DNA of 64,000 nucleotides, taken from the NCBI RefSeq assembly GCF_004551525.1, contig NZ_SATR01000010.1, positions 62,001 through 126,000 on the forward strand, given 5' to 3'. Positions 36,281 to 45,474 of this stretch are shown piece by piece; the stretch's first letter is position 1; every line of letters starts with the position of its first letter. The notes under the pieces are model-generated. The model ran no database searches. It saw only the letters and a program-made list of their open reading frames with translations, and was not told the origin of the DNA. Both the position numbers and the translations under genes were made by a program. The DNA is from Vibrio ouci (GTDB lineage Bacteria > Pseudomonadota > Gammaproteobacteria > Enterobacterales > Vibrionaceae).

Positions 36281-38002
36281 TTAAACTTTCCAACCTTGCG
36301 ATTTCAACTGGTCATTCCACAAAGTTTGGTACACGTATGACGTTTTAATCAGCGCTTCATGGCAACCGACCGCTTCGATTTGTCCGGACGCCAACACCAC
36401 GATTTGGTCCGCTTTCACCACACTGGACAGATTGTGCGCCACAACAATCACGGTTTGGTCTTTGACCAACGCCGCGATTGCTTGGTGAATAAGGGCTTCA
36501 TTACCCGCATCCAGCGCAGCCGTTGCCTCATCCAGCAGCACGATCGGCGCATCTTTTAATAAGGCACGCGCTATCGAAATACGCTGTTTTTCCCCTCCAG
36601 AAAGCCTCATCCCTCCTTCACCGACCACGGTTTCGAAGCCATCGGGTAAACGCTGAATGAACTCCCAACACTGCGCCTGACGACACACCTGCTCAAGTCG
36701 TGTTGCCGAGACCTCTTGGCCCATCACTAGGTTACTATAGATGGTATCATCGAACAGATAGACGTCCTGAAACACCATGCTGACGCGCTCTGCGATCTCC
36801 ACTTGGCTCATCCCCTTGATGTCCTGATCGCCAATCGTGATCCGCCCTTCATCCGTATCCCAAAATCGCGCGATCAGACTGAGCAGGGTGGATTTCCCCG
36901 AACCTGATGGCCCAACAATGGCAGTAACGGATTGCTCTGGAAACACCATATTGAGGTGCGTAAACAAGGGGGTACCTTGATAGCCAAAACACACATCGGT
37001 GAACACCACTTCGTGGCCAGATCGCTCCGCCGTGATGGCCGTATCGGCTTTCAATTCTTGTTCTTTTAATACCCCCTCAATACGCGCCATTGATACCTTA
37101 AAATACTGAAACTGAGACAATAAAATCGCCAATTGAGTCAGGGGACGATAAAATTGCATTGAAACAAGTAAAAACAGCAAGAATACCGTCAACGAAAGCG
37201 TCTGCGTTCCCATCGAGTAGAGACCAAAAAGAATAAGACTGGCAAACCCTGCTTCGGAGAAAATGATGAAAGCCGCAGGCGCCAAGCTGGCCCCCATTTC
37301 GTATTTGAGATGCGCATCGCGTGCCCGCTTCATTTTGTCGCGAAGCGCGAGCAGTTCGCCTTCCGCTTGACCGTAGGCTCTCAACACCCGTATACCCATG
37401 ATGTACTCAAAGACCGCGCTGCTCAGCGTATCCGCCGCTTGAAAGAGCTGCCCTTTGCCTCGTTGCGTCAGCCGCGTTAGCCACACAAACAGAGCGGTTG
37501 CCAGTGGAAACCCGACCAACATGCTCAGTGATAAACGCCAGTCGACCACCAACAACCCCAGCAGGATCAAGAGCAAAACACAAGCAATACCCAACACATA
37601 GCTGATCACATGAGACAGCGTATGCTCGGAAAACTCAACGTCCTTCAACAAGGTATTATTCAGGGTGCCTAAATCCAGTGAAAGCAGCGTTCCCAGAGGG
37701 ATACGGGTGAGCTTGTGCATCAGGTTGGTTCGCATCGTGTAGCCTGAGCGGCTGCTGAAGGCACTGTGAGTGACTAACGTGCTCCTCACCGCCATCAATC
37801 GCGCCAGCAGGCACACGACAATCACACCACAATACAACATCAGTCGCGTATCAGAAGGCGTCGGCTGCACCATTTCTGTCAAGATGAAAAAGACGCAAAA
37901 ATTGGGCACCGCCATGGTCAGCGCATCCCCCATCGCCACTGCGATGTTTTTGCCAATGGTTGCCTTCGAGCAACCCGATAATCGCATGATTTGATTAAGC
38001 AC
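36281..38002 (-). CDS. ABC transporter permease-ATPase, YbtQ-like
   Basis: 573-aa half transporter: an exporter-fold membrane domain (about residues 20-310) fused to a nucleotide-binding domain with Walker A GPSGSGKST, signature LSGGEKQ, Walker B VLLDEAT and H-loop AHN. In the yersiniabactin system YbtP and YbtQ are a heterodimer of this form that imports the ferri-siderophore across the inner membrane. The order receptor-P-Q-AraC here suggests the same. The start is GTG at 38002, directly behind the perfect ribosome site GAGGAGGT and overlapping the upstream gene by 8 bases; an in-frame extension to 38080 would overlap 86 bases and is less likely. Export rather than import cannot be excluded. 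Confidence 0.88.
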   Translation of the reverse strand: MLNQIMRLSGCSKATIGKNIAVAMGDALTMAVPNFCVFFILTEMVQPTPSDTRLMLYCGVIVVCLLARLMAVRSTLVTHSAFSSRSGYTMRTNLMHKLTRIPLGTLLSLDLGTLNNTLLKDVEFSEHTLSHVISYVLGIACVLLLILLGLLVVDWRLSLSMLVGFPLATALFVWLTRLTQRGKGQLFQAADTLSSAVFEYIMGIRVLRAYGQAEGELLALRDKMKRARDAHLKYEMGASLAPAAFIIFSEAGFASLILFGLYSMGTQTLSLTVFLLFLLVSMQFYRPLTQLAILLSQFQYFKVSMARIEGVLKEQELKADTAITAERSGHEVVFTDVCFGYQGTPLFTHLNMVFPEQSVTAIVGPSGSGKSTLLSLIARFWDTDEGRITIGDQDIKGMSQVEIAERVSMVFQDVYLFDDTIYSNLVMGQEVSATRLEQVCRQAQCWEFIQRLPDGFETVVGEGGMRLSGGEKQRISIARALLKDAPIVLLDEATAALDAGNEALIHQAIAALVKDQTVIVVAHNLSSVVKADQIVVLASGQIEAVGCHEALIKTSYVYQTLWNDQLKSQGWKV

Positions 38003-39770
38003 AGTCGACCTCCTCGTGCTGTGTCTGCTGACCCATTGACCAAGTTTGTGCCTGCTGGCTGACCTGCCACATCTCGGCATACCACCCCGCTCGCTCGATC
38101 AATTGGTTGTGCGTTCCTCGGTCTGTCACGGCTCCGTTCTCCATCACCAAGATTTGATCGGCCGCTTGTATCGTCGCGAGGCGGTGCGCAATGATGAGCA
38201 CTGTTTTTCCCGCGATCAGTGTGTTCAATGCGCTTTGGATTAACGCTTGGTTGGTCGCGTCAGAATGCGACGTCGGTTCATCCAAGACCACAATCGGTGC
38301 ATCTTTTAATATCGCGCGAGCAATGGATAAGCGTTGCTTCTCTCCCCCACTCAGTCGGATCTCTTGGCCGACAACCGTGTCGTAGCCATCCGGCAATCGA
38401 CAGATAAAGTCATGAGCATTGGCCGCTTTTGCTGCTGCAATCACCGCTTCCATCGGGTAGTCTTTGCCCATGGTCAGATTGCTCATGACCGTTTGTGTAA
38501 ACACAAAAGCATCTTGGTAAACCAGTGCCATGGCGTCCATACGCTGGGCTTCAGACAACTGAGACAAGGGCTGCCCACCAATGAAAATTTCCCCGCTCTT
38601 GAGCGGCCAAAAACCCGCTAATAATGCGGCCAACGTGCTCTTACCGGCGCCCGACGGGCCAACAAGGGCCGTCAGACTTCCCGCCGGCAAACTCACACTG
38701 ACTTGGTTGAGCGCAGGCGTGTCTTGCCCCTCGTAAGCAAAATCGACCTGCCTGAAGGCGATGTCAAAGTTGCGTATTGGCGTTTCACTCACATTCTCCG
38801 CCAACTTAGGCAGGGTCACAATATTGATAAGGCGCGCGACCCCCTCAAACACTTGCCCGAGATACGTTCCGAGCAAGGTGAGAGTAAAGAGCGGCTCTAG
38901 CATGCCCACCCCAAGTAAAATACACAGCAAGAAGCTCGACACACTGAGTGTGCCCTGTGACCAAAAATACAGCCCACAGGGCACCATAAATACGAGGCCA
39001 GAGCCCAATACCGTTTTGAATAACGCAAACGGCCAACCCGCACTCTGAGTCCAGGATTCGATATACTGCTGATGACTTTGGATATCTCGATCCAACTGAG
39101 TGTATGAACGTTCGCCGATACCAAACAAACGCACAACGGGCATGGCTTTGACGAATTCTGTCACCGATCGATTGAGCTTCTCCACCGACTCATGGTATTG
39201 CTCTGCTTTCGACTGATAGTCGCGAAACAACGCCATCTGACACAGCAGGGCCAATGGGATCGGGAGCAGGGCTATCAGCGCCATTCTGGCGTCAATCACC
39301 AACAACAAGCTGAATGTCGTCAAAGGGATCACCACGGAAGCGACCAAATCCGGCAGCTGATGCGCAATGAACACTTCTATACGGTCAATGTCTTCCGTTA
39401 GGTTTTTTTTCAGCTCACCACTGGTTTTTTGACTAAAGAATCCCAGCGTTGTCTTGGCAAGACGATCTAAGGCAGAGCGGCGAATATGGTATTGGATATG
39501 AAAAGCGCAATGGTGAGACAAGTACACCGACGCCAGTAAGCACACATAGCGACCAAGCATCAAGGCAAGTGCCACCATCGACAACCACCACAAGTGTTGG
39601 CCCCCATCCCCGGCAAGCAGGTGATCGACGATCAAGTAGACCACATAATAGGGGCCTAACGCCAAGACTGCCGCCGTCAGCGATAGCACAATCGCCAGCC
39701 AGAGCATCCACTGATGTGATTGGCATTGACGAAACAGCCAGGTTAACGGATGTACCGTGCGTTTTTGCAT
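37995..39770 (-). CDS. ABC transporter permease-ATPase, YbtP-like
   Basis: 591-aa partner of the following ABC gene: six hydrophobic helices in about residues 15-300 and a C-terminal ATPase with Walker A GPSGAGKST, signature LSGGEKQ, Walker B VVLDEPT and H-loop AHR. The ATG at 39770 has AAGGGA six bases upstream; the longer GTG start at 39788 lacks this. It is separated from the receptor gene by a 62-base gap holding a hairpin. Family knowledge (YbtP/YbtQ, IrtAB) supports inner-membrane import of a ferri-siderophore by exporter-fold ABC proteins. No periplasmic binding protein is encoded in the island, which fits that type. Confidence 0.88.
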   Translation of the reverse strand: MQKRTVHPLTWLFRQCQSHQWMLWLAIVLSLTAAVLALGPYYVVYLIVDHLLAGDGGQHLWWLSMVALALMLGRYVCLLASVYLSHHCAFHIQYHIRRSALDRLAKTTLGFFSQKTSGELKKNLTEDIDRIEVFIAHQLPDLVASVVIPLTTFSLLLVIDARMALIALLPIPLALLCQMALFRDYQSKAEQYHESVEKLNRSVTEFVKAMPVVRLFGIGERSYTQLDRDIQSHQQYIESWTQSAGWPFALFKTVLGSGLVFMVPCGLYFWSQGTLSVSSFLLCILLGVGMLEPLFTLTLLGTYLGQVFEGVARLINIVTLPKLAENVSETPIRNFDIAFRQVDFAYEGQDTPALNQVSVSLPAGSLTALVGPSGAGKSTLAALLAGFWPLKSGEIFIGGQPLSQLSEAQRMDAMALVYQDAFVFTQTVMSNLTMGKDYPMEAVIAAAKAANAHDFICRLPDGYDTVVGQEIRLSGGEKQRLSIARAILKDAPIVVLDEPTSHSDATNQALIQSALNTLIAGKTVLIIAHRLATIQAADQILVMENGAVTDRGTHNQLIERAGWYAEMWQVSQQAQTWSMGQQTQHEEVDCA

Positions 39771-39792
39771 AATGATTCCCTTAAACACAAAG

Positions 39793-39817
39793 AAGGCAGC
39801 ACATCACGTGCTGCCTT
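39793..39817 (-). terminator. Hairpin between TonB receptor and ABC genes, partial terminator or RNA stabiliser
   Basis: Perfect 10-bp stem aaggcagcac/gtgctgcctt with a 5-base loop, in the gap between the receptor stop and the next start. The following minus-strand sequence (TTCTTTGTGTTT) is only partly T-rich, so termination may be incomplete. That would let the receptor be made in excess of the ABC proteins. Confidence 0.6.
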
Positions 39818-39832
39818 ATGAATGGCACTGAA

Positions 39833-41923
39833 TTAGAATTTGGCTTCTAAATCCACGCCAAATCGAAGTGGTTCACCATAGGTGCTGTAATCGGTGCCCG
39901 CCCAATTGACAGAGTAGGTTTGATACCGCTCATCGGTTAAGTTCGCGCCCCATAAACGGATGGAATAATCGTCGCGGTAAGTGAAATCAAGATTCGCATT
40001 CACAATCCAGTATGGGTCTTGGAATTTTTTGCCTTGGCCATCTTGTGCCACATCGCCGTAGTGGCTAACACTCATGCTCGGCGTAAAGCTCCAGTCCTCG
40101 CTCAGGTGAGCAAAGTACGTGGTTTCGAGGTGAATATTGTGCTCGGGAGCATACGGGACACGGTTGCCTTGCGCCATGCTGGCCCCGGTGTAACCATCAA
40201 CTTGGGTGATTTTGGCGTCATTAAAACCAAAGCGTAGCGCCGCTTGCCACGCTTCTGTCAGCAACGCAGAGATTGATCCTTCTATCCCGCGAGAGAGCAC
40301 TTCCTGTATCGAAGCAATCCGGGTATTGTTCCCCGCATCTGGGTAGGCATATTGGTAATTTTTCACACGAGCATCAAAAAGGTTGATGTTGGCTATCACC
40401 GTGCGATCGATCCAGTAACTTTTATAGCCAATTTCCACCACTTCACTGGTCTCAGGCGCATAGGTTTTACCATACCCCAAACGTTGACCCGACGTCGTGG
40501 TTTCCTCCGCCATCCAACTGCCACCACCGCTCAAGAGCCCTTCACCATAGCTGGTATACACCGTATGATCGCGACCAAAATCTTTGCTGATTGCAAGCTT
40601 GGGCAGGAATTTACCGTAGTCCGTAGAGTAGCTCCCTTGGGTTTGAGCTGGGCTAGAAAACATGTTGTAGAACGCAGAATCAATCTCATAGTTTTCTTTG
40701 GTATAACGACCACCAACATTGACCGACCAAGTTGGGGCGAAACGCCATAACGCATCCACATAAGCGGTGTACGTATCGCGACTAAAATCACCCGCCACAC
40801 GAGTTAAATCCATATTGGTCGCCGTCATTGCCGCACGGTTACGATTGTTCTCCGTGACTTTGTAATAGGCGGCGCCAGCAATCCAGTCCACGGGTAAAGC
40901 CCCAGGCGTCGACGTAAGTCTGAATTCTTGGAAGTAATCTTCTTCGTCAAGCCAAGTGTCAACAAGCGACGACATGGCAGTAGGAGTGACCGCCAAATCC
41001 GCATCAAATCGCCCATACGTCTTGAGACTCCGATATCCAGTCACCGAACTTAACGCCCACTCAGGGTGGGCATCCCAACCCAGGTTGAGCGCCAATCCTT
41101 TCGACGTTTGGTCAAAGAGCCCCTCGACATCCATCGCCGTTTTAAGATCATCGCCTCGATTGGGTTTGGTGGCATCCGGCACATATGGGTACGCCCCGCC
41201 TTCCGTTTCGCCATAATCCATGTACAAACTGGCTGACCAGTCAGAGTCCGGTGTCCAATGGAAGCTGATCGCCACGTTGTTTTGGGTTTTGTCGTCAACG
41301 GGTTTGCCTAAGTGAGTATTGTCCACAAAGCCATCGCGAGTGAGGTGGTTGATCGCGATTTTTGCACTGAGTTCATCATCAATAATCGCACTGGACGCGA
41401 GGACCTGAGCGCTTTTCTCGTTGTAGTTCGCCGCGCCGACTTTGACGTTGGCGGTCGGTTCGTTCGCAGGCTGCTTGGTGGTAATTACAATGATACCGTC
41501 GCGAGCATTACTGCCGTATATGTTGCCTTGAGGCCCTCTCAAGAATTCAATCGATTCAACGTCAACCAAGGATAAATTGAGACCGTACAAACTGGTTTGG
41601 GGGACGCCATCAACATAAATAGGGACATTGGCCTGCTCTAAGTTCCTCGGTAAGCCACGCACTTGAATGTAATTATAATCGCCCGCAATGTCTGACAACG
41701 TCATGTTTGGAATGGTCTTAATCGCGTCAGCGACGGTGCGGTAACGTTGTGTGTTGATGTCTTCTGACGTCAGCACATCCATACTCTGAGGGACGTCTTT
41801 GATGTCTTTCTCTACGCGTGCGGCTTGTACGATCACCGTTTCATCCACGCTATCGACGGCGTGTGCAGGCAGCGTCCCAAGGAGCCCCGCGATAACAGCC
41901 CCGACCACTGTATAGTTATTCAT
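39833..41923 (-). CDS. TonB-dependent siderophore receptor, FyuA-like
   Basis: 696 aa. Signal peptide (residues 1-22, ending AHA), a TonB-box-like segment ETVIVQA just after it, plug domain (about 40-150) with VPQSMDVLT, VRGLPRN and RGPQGNIYG, then a beta-barrel ending in the terminal aromatic FGVDLEAKF. Length and plug motifs fit siderophore receptors; FyuA and related receptors for thiazoline siderophores come closest from memory. It brings the ferric complex through the outer membrane. A Fur-box candidate lies about 50 bases upstream. It is the first gene of the uptake operon receptor-ABC-ABC. Confidence 0.92.
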   Translation of the reverse strand: MNNYTVVGAVIAGLLGTLPAHAVDSVDETVIVQAARVEKDIKDVPQSMDVLTSEDINTQRYRTVADAIKTIPNMTLSDIAGDYNYIQVRGLPRNLEQANVPIYVDGVPQTSLYGLNLSLVDVESIEFLRGPQGNIYGSNARDGIIVITTKQPANEPTANVKVGAANYNEKSAQVLASSAIIDDELSAKIAINHLTRDGFVDNTHLGKPVDDKTQNNVAISFHWTPDSDWSASLYMDYGETEGGAYPYVPDATKPNRGDDLKTAMDVEGLFDQTSKGLALNLGWDAHPEWALSSVTGYRSLKTYGRFDADLAVTPTAMSSLVDTWLDEEDYFQEFRLTSTPGALPVDWIAGAAYYKVTENNRNRAAMTATNMDLTRVAGDFSRDTYTAYVDALWRFAPTWSVNVGGRYTKENYEIDSAFYNMFSSPAQTQGSYSTDYGKFLPKLAISKDFGRDHTVYTSYGEGLLSGGGSWMAEETTTSGQRLGYGKTYAPETSEVVEIGYKSYWIDRTVIANINLFDARVKNYQYAYPDAGNNTRIASIQEVLSRGIEGSISALLTEAWQAALRFGFNDAKITQVDGYTGASMAQGNRVPYAPEHNIHLETTYFAHLSEDWSFTPSMSVSHYGDVAQDGQGKKFQDPYWIVNANLDFTYRDDYSIRLWGANLTDERYQTYSVNWAGTDYSTYGEPLRFGVDLEAKF

Positions 41924-41971
41924 TATTTATATCTCTGTATATTTATTAATAAAATCGACAAAAAGACTAAA

Positions 41972-41986
41972 TGAATACAATTCTCA
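41972..41986 (-). promoter_or_regulatory. Candidate Fur box upstream of the TonB receptor
   Basis: tgaatacaattctca follows the 7-1-7 pattern TGATAATnATTATCA with four mismatches, weaker than the two other strong boxes in the island. It is well placed, about 50 bases before the receptor ATG in AT-rich sequence. Confidence 0.55.
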
Positions 41987-42199
41987 TTTGAATATCAAAA
42001 ACATCACGAATGGGAGCAATTTTAGCACTATGGGTTCTCTTGGTTTTTAATGAGGTAGAGAACAACGTCAGACTGAGCGGGCATCAACACCTTTTGCGCG
42101 CCATTGTGGCGTTAAGCAGGAATCGATGTTTGAATTCCAAATTGCCTCGATGACCCAAGTGCAAATATTCAGAGTCAATAGCTTTTTCTATCTAAAAGG
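41987..42199. other. Intergenic region between receptor and IS remnant
   Basis: About 210 bases without a convincing open frame. It includes caaaaacat (41996-42004), which also occurs upstream of the NRPS operon's Fur box (33725-33733) in the same orientation; this may be chance. Nothing else is recognised. Confidence 0.5.
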
Positions 42200-43010
42200 G
42201 GCTTTGTTGCTTAAATCGATGGAACTAGATCAAGAAGCTACGATCTGATCTGGTTACACCCATTAATAGTCGTAGTCTCATGTCTAAACCTCGGTACAAA
42301 ACAACTAACTGGAAAAAGTACAACAAAGCCTTAATAAATCGTGGCTCTCTGACCTTTTGGATTGATGAAGAAGCGATAGCCGAGAGGAAGCAAAACAAAC
42401 AAGGCAAGCGTGGTAGACCTCGTCGGTTCGGTGACTTAGCCATTACTACTGCACTGATGGTGAAACGCGTTTTCTCCATGCCATTGAGAGCGCTGTAAGG
42501 TTTTCTAGACTCAGTATTTAAGTTGGCTAACATCCCTCTAGTTTGCCAGCACTACACCTGTATAAGCCGTCGAGCTAAGGAAGTTGAGGTTTCATTTAAA
42601 ACTAAAACCAGAGGTGCGATACAACACCTAGCCATTGATGCCAATGGTCTCAAGGTTTATGACGAAGATGAGTGGAAGGTCAAGAAGCAGGGAACTGATG
42701 GGACGCGCAGGGTTTGGCGTAAGCTACATATTGCAGTAGATACCAACACCCACGAAATAGCCGCAGGAGAGTGAGCTTATCTAACGTAACCGATGCCGAA
42801 GTGCTTCCCAACTTGCTCAAGCAGACACGTCGCAAAATCATTGAGATATCAGGCGACGGCGATTATGACACAAGGAATTGCCATGAAGTCATACGGTTCA
42901 AGCGAGCTGTTCCGCTCATCCCGTCAAGAGAATGAGCGGCCTTCTGGGAACAAGGGCATCCTCGTAACTTAGCGGTAGTTTGCCAGAAGCTCTACGACTC
43001 CAACCTTACC
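42200..43010 (+). mobile_element. Decayed IS5-family (IS903-like) insertion sequence, right end lost
   Basis: The left end ggctttgttgcttaaatc (42200-42217) resembles the terminal repeat of IS903-group elements of the IS5 family. It is followed by a transposase pseudogene. After about 43010 the similarity stops and no right terminal repeat is seen, so the element is truncated as well as mutated. It lies between the siderophore island and the broken bcp gene. Confidence 0.75.
42280..42935 (+). pseudogene. IS5-family transposase pseudogene
   Basis: Three pieces read as one transposase. Piece 1 (42280-42498) starts MSKPRYKTTNWKKYNKAL and stops at a TAA where family members read Gln. Piece 2 (to 42774) continues in the same frame with the DANGLKVY catalytic-core segment. 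Piece 3 (42771-42935, LSLSNVTDAEVLPNLLKQ) needs a frameshift near 42770 and ends at a premature TGA. Faint homology continues in broken frames to about 43010. The nonsense codon, the frameshift and the loss of the C terminus make it inactive. Confidence 0.85.
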
Positions 43011-43197
43011 TAAGATTTTTATGACATTTTTTCACGTCGAAAGACGGTAAATAGAAGTCAAATTGACAAAAAAAAATGACAACTGCTATATTTGTAGTTA
43101 AACAGGAGAAATTATTAACTTAACCCACTATTAAAGAAAGACTTTTCTGGATTTCGTCAAGATTTATGTCCTAGATTTTTTACAAGGGTGGATTATT
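43011..43197 (+). promoter_or_regulatory. AT-rich junction with an orphan promoter-like sequence
   Basis: 187 bases between the IS remnant and the bcp fragment. TTGACA (43063-43068) and TATATT (43087-43092) are 18 bases apart, and AGGAGA (43104-43109) follows, but no start codon with an open frame comes after it. It may be a promoter that lost its gene. The sequence does not read as Bcp protein, so the island/core junction is at or just before 43198. Confidence 0.4.
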
Positions 43198-43335
43198 ATG
43201 GGCAAAATCTATGACGGTCTGCACCGCATCAGCTTCTTAATCAATGAAGAAGGCGTGATTGAACACGTCTTCAACAAGTTCAAAACCAAGACTCACCATG
43301 AAGTGGTGCTTGATTACTTAAACGAAAATAAGTAA
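43198..43335 (+). pseudogene. bcp: 3' fragment of bcp (thiol peroxidase)
   Basis: 45 codons beginning MGKIYDGLHRISFLI and ending VVLDYLNENK. This is the C-terminal end of Bcp, a thioredoxin-dependent peroxiredoxin of about 155 residues, including the conserved YDG.HRISFLI segment. The peroxidatic cysteine and about 110 N-terminal residues are absent, and the upstream sequence does not continue the protein. In V. cholerae bcp sits next to the Mlp24 chemoreceptor gene as here (from memory), so this is the core copy cut by the island. A functional short protein is unlikely. Confidence 0.85.
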
Positions 43336-43346
43336 TTCAACCAATA

Positions 43347-43378
43347 AAAAAACGCCAGCGATATCGCTGGCGTTTTTG
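43347..43378. terminator. Bidirectional terminator between bcp remnant and chemoreceptor
   Basis: Stem aacgccagcga/tcgctggcgtt (43351-43373), flanked by A-run and T-run, between converging genes. Confidence 0.9.
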
Positions 43379-43397
43379 TTTGCCGTATCCAATAAGT

Positions 43398-45269
43398 TTA
43401 TACGATGAACTTATTCAAAATTGCATCTTGTTCACGAACATTTTCAGTCTGAACTTGCATCGCCATGTTAGCTTCTTCTGCTGAATCAGCCACTTGAGTC
43501 GACAGGTCTTTGATCTTAACCGTATTACTGTTGATCTCTTCTGCCACTAAGCTTTGCTCTTCTGCCGCAGAAGCAATCTGCATGTTCATGTCACTGATAC
43601 GTTGAATTGCCTCACGGATTCTTTGCAGTGCACCGTCAGCTGCTTGAGCTTTATCAACCGCATCAACCGCAGTGTTCTTACTTTCGTTCATCGCTGCAGA
43701 CACTGAGCTTGCGCCCGCTTGAAGCTGCTCAATCATACTACGGATTTCCGTTGTCGACTCTTGAGTACGCTGAGCAAGTGTTCTTACTTCATCAGCTACG
43801 ACCGCAAAGCCTCGACCTGACTCACCCGCACGAGCAGCCTCAATCGCTGCATTGAGTGCCAACAAGTTAGTTTGGTCCGCGATATCATTGATAACCTTCA
43901 AGATGGTTTCGATATTTGCCGTTGCTGACTCTAGGCCTTGAACTTCTTCCACCGCCTGATCAATACGGGCTGAAAGCGTATCAATCGACGCTGTAGTATC
44001 ACTCACAACCGACGAACCATCTTGAGTCGCATCATCCGCTTCTTTCGCTGCGCCCGCTGCACCCTGTGCATTGTTCGCGACTTCTGTTGCGGTCACAGCC
44101 ATTTCGTTCATCGCCGTTGCAAGTTGCTCAAGCTCTTCAAGCTGACTGCGCATTGCGCTCGCTGAATGTTGCGCACCTTGAACGGTCATTTCAGTACCAC
44201 GCAGAATTTCAACCCCAATCGCTTTCGATTGTTGAATTTGCGTCTGCAGTGTTTGCGTAAAGGTGTTAAAGCCTTCTGCTAGTTCAGCAAACTCTTTATC
44301 GGTATTGGTATCTAGACGCTTGGTCAGGTCACCTTGGCCCGAAGCCACATCTTTAATCGCATCATTCAAGGTAGCTAGTGGACGCATCAACGCTTTGATT
44401 AGGAAGCTAAGAATAACGATACTCAGCACTACACCAATTAGGACATAGATAATTGAGCTATTACGCATGTCTGCAATCGCCGCAAATGCGATATCTTCGT
44501 CAACAACTGCACCCACATACCAGTTTTCTGATGGCACTTTAGTAAAGCGAACCATTAGGTTCTTACCATCTTGTTCGAAGTGCTGAGCACCTTCTTGTAC
44601 TTTGGCACTTGGTAAGTATTTTGTCAGGTTTTCGCCATTGTTCGCCGCTTCTGGGTGAGCGATAGTGGTACCGTCAGCCGTGACAATAAATAGGTAACCC
44701 GCATCCAACAGGTTGACGCTATTGACGAGGTCTGCCAAACCGCCCAACTCCATGTCGTAGAACATACCAGCCATGAAGCTGCCATTTTCTTTAACAGGCG
44801 TACCAATTGAAATGATCACTTTTTTCGAAGAAACGTCGACGTATGGATCTGTTACCACCAAGCGGCCTTGAGCCTTAGCATCTTTAAACCATGGACGAAC
44901 ACGTGGATCATAATCAGGACCGGCTTCCCAACCATCATCATTTTCAACAACGAAACCATCTGCCTCATAACCAAAGCCTACAGCTAGGAAACTGCTTTTG
45001 ATCTCAGGTTTCTCTAGAATCTCTTTTACTAACTGTCGATTTTGCGGATCAATCTCAATAACCTCGGTGGTTGATTGAGCCAGAGATTTCTTACTTTCCA
45101 TCTCTGAAACGACGGTGTTTTTCACCCCTTTCACCATCTCAGTAAGACTGGTGTCTACCAGCGCTTCGACTTCCTGTTTAACGGTACTTAGCTGCTGAAT
45201 AGACAGCAACGTCACGGTAACCAAAAGTAATGCTGAAGAAGCTGCAACGATTTTTTGGCTGAATTTCAT
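43398..45269 (-). CDS. Methyl-accepting chemotaxis protein, dCache type (Mlp24-like)
   Basis: 623 aa. N-terminal membrane helix (8-28), periplasmic double-Cache sensor (about 35-270) with the segment [16 protein letters not shown] followed by DPYVD, resembling amino-acid-binding dCache domains. Second helix near 275-297, HAMP (300-350) and a signalling domain whose hairpin tip contains [21 protein letters not shown]. By neighbourhood it matches V. cholerae VC2161 (Mlp24), an amino-acid chemoreceptor; that assignment is from memory. It lies alone on the minus strand; the bcp remnant converges on it from the other side. Confidence 0.9.
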   Translation of the reverse strand: MKFSQKIVAASSALLLVTVTLLSIQQLSTVKQEVEALVDTSLTEMVKGVKNTVVSEMESKKSLAQSTTEVIEIDPQNRQLVKEILEKPEIKSSFLAVGFGYEADGFVVENDDGWEAGPDYDPRVRPWFKDAKAQGRLVVTDPYVDVSSKKVIISIGTPVKENGSFMAGMFYDMELGGLADLVNSVNLLDAGYLFIVTADGTTIAHPEAANNGENLTKYLPSAKVQEGAQHFEQDGKNLMVRFTKVPSENWYVGAVVDEDIAFAAIADMRNSSIIYVLIGVVLSIVILSFLIKALMRPLATLNDAIKDVASGQGDLTKRLDTNTDKEFAELAEGFNTFTQTLQTQIQQSKAIGVEILRGTEMTVQGAQHSASAMRSQLEELEQLATAMNEMAVTATEVANNAQGAAGAAKEADDATQDGSSVVSDTTASIDTLSARIDQAVEEVQGLESATANIETILKVINDIADQTNLLALNAAIEAARAGESGRGFAVVADEVRTLAQRTQESTTEIRSMIEQLQAGASSVSAAMNESKNTAVDAVDKAQAADGALQRIREAIQRISDMNMQIASAAEEQSLVAEEINSNTVKIKDLSTQVADSAEEANMAMQVQTENVREQDAILNKFIV

Positions 45270-45412
45270 AGTATTCCTTTATGTTCGGCAAGCTTGTTAT
45301 TATTGTTATTAGTATAGTTATCGTCTGACGTAACGTTTACTTAAGAAATTTCTTACACTTTTAAATATAAGTAAATTCCAAAGGGGTGAAAAATGCCAAC
45401 TGGAGCACAAAT

Positions 45413-45446
45413 AAAAAGCCCCAAGGCAGTTGCCTCGGGGCTTTTT
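45413..45446 (-). terminator. Terminator of perM
   Basis: Long stem built on aaaagcccc and ggggctttt with inner aaggca/tgcct pairing, followed by T-rich sequence on the minus strand, about 30 bases past the perM stop. Confidence 0.85.
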
Positions 45447-45474
45447 ATGTAATCGTTTGCACTTATTTAAAGGG

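Noticed and set aside
2140..41923. Identification as yersiniabactin, piscibactin, pyochelin, vulnibactin or vibriobactin
   Set aside because: No salicylate or dihydroxybenzoate genes, no HMWP1/HMWP2-like domain order, no reductase like YbtU, and the beta-alanine, FAAL-KR and terminal-reductase parts are foreign to those pathways. Only transport and regulation are alike.
43198..43335. A new small protein gene
   Set aside because: All 45 residues match the C terminus of Bcp, and the upstream part of that protein is missing, so it is a fragment.
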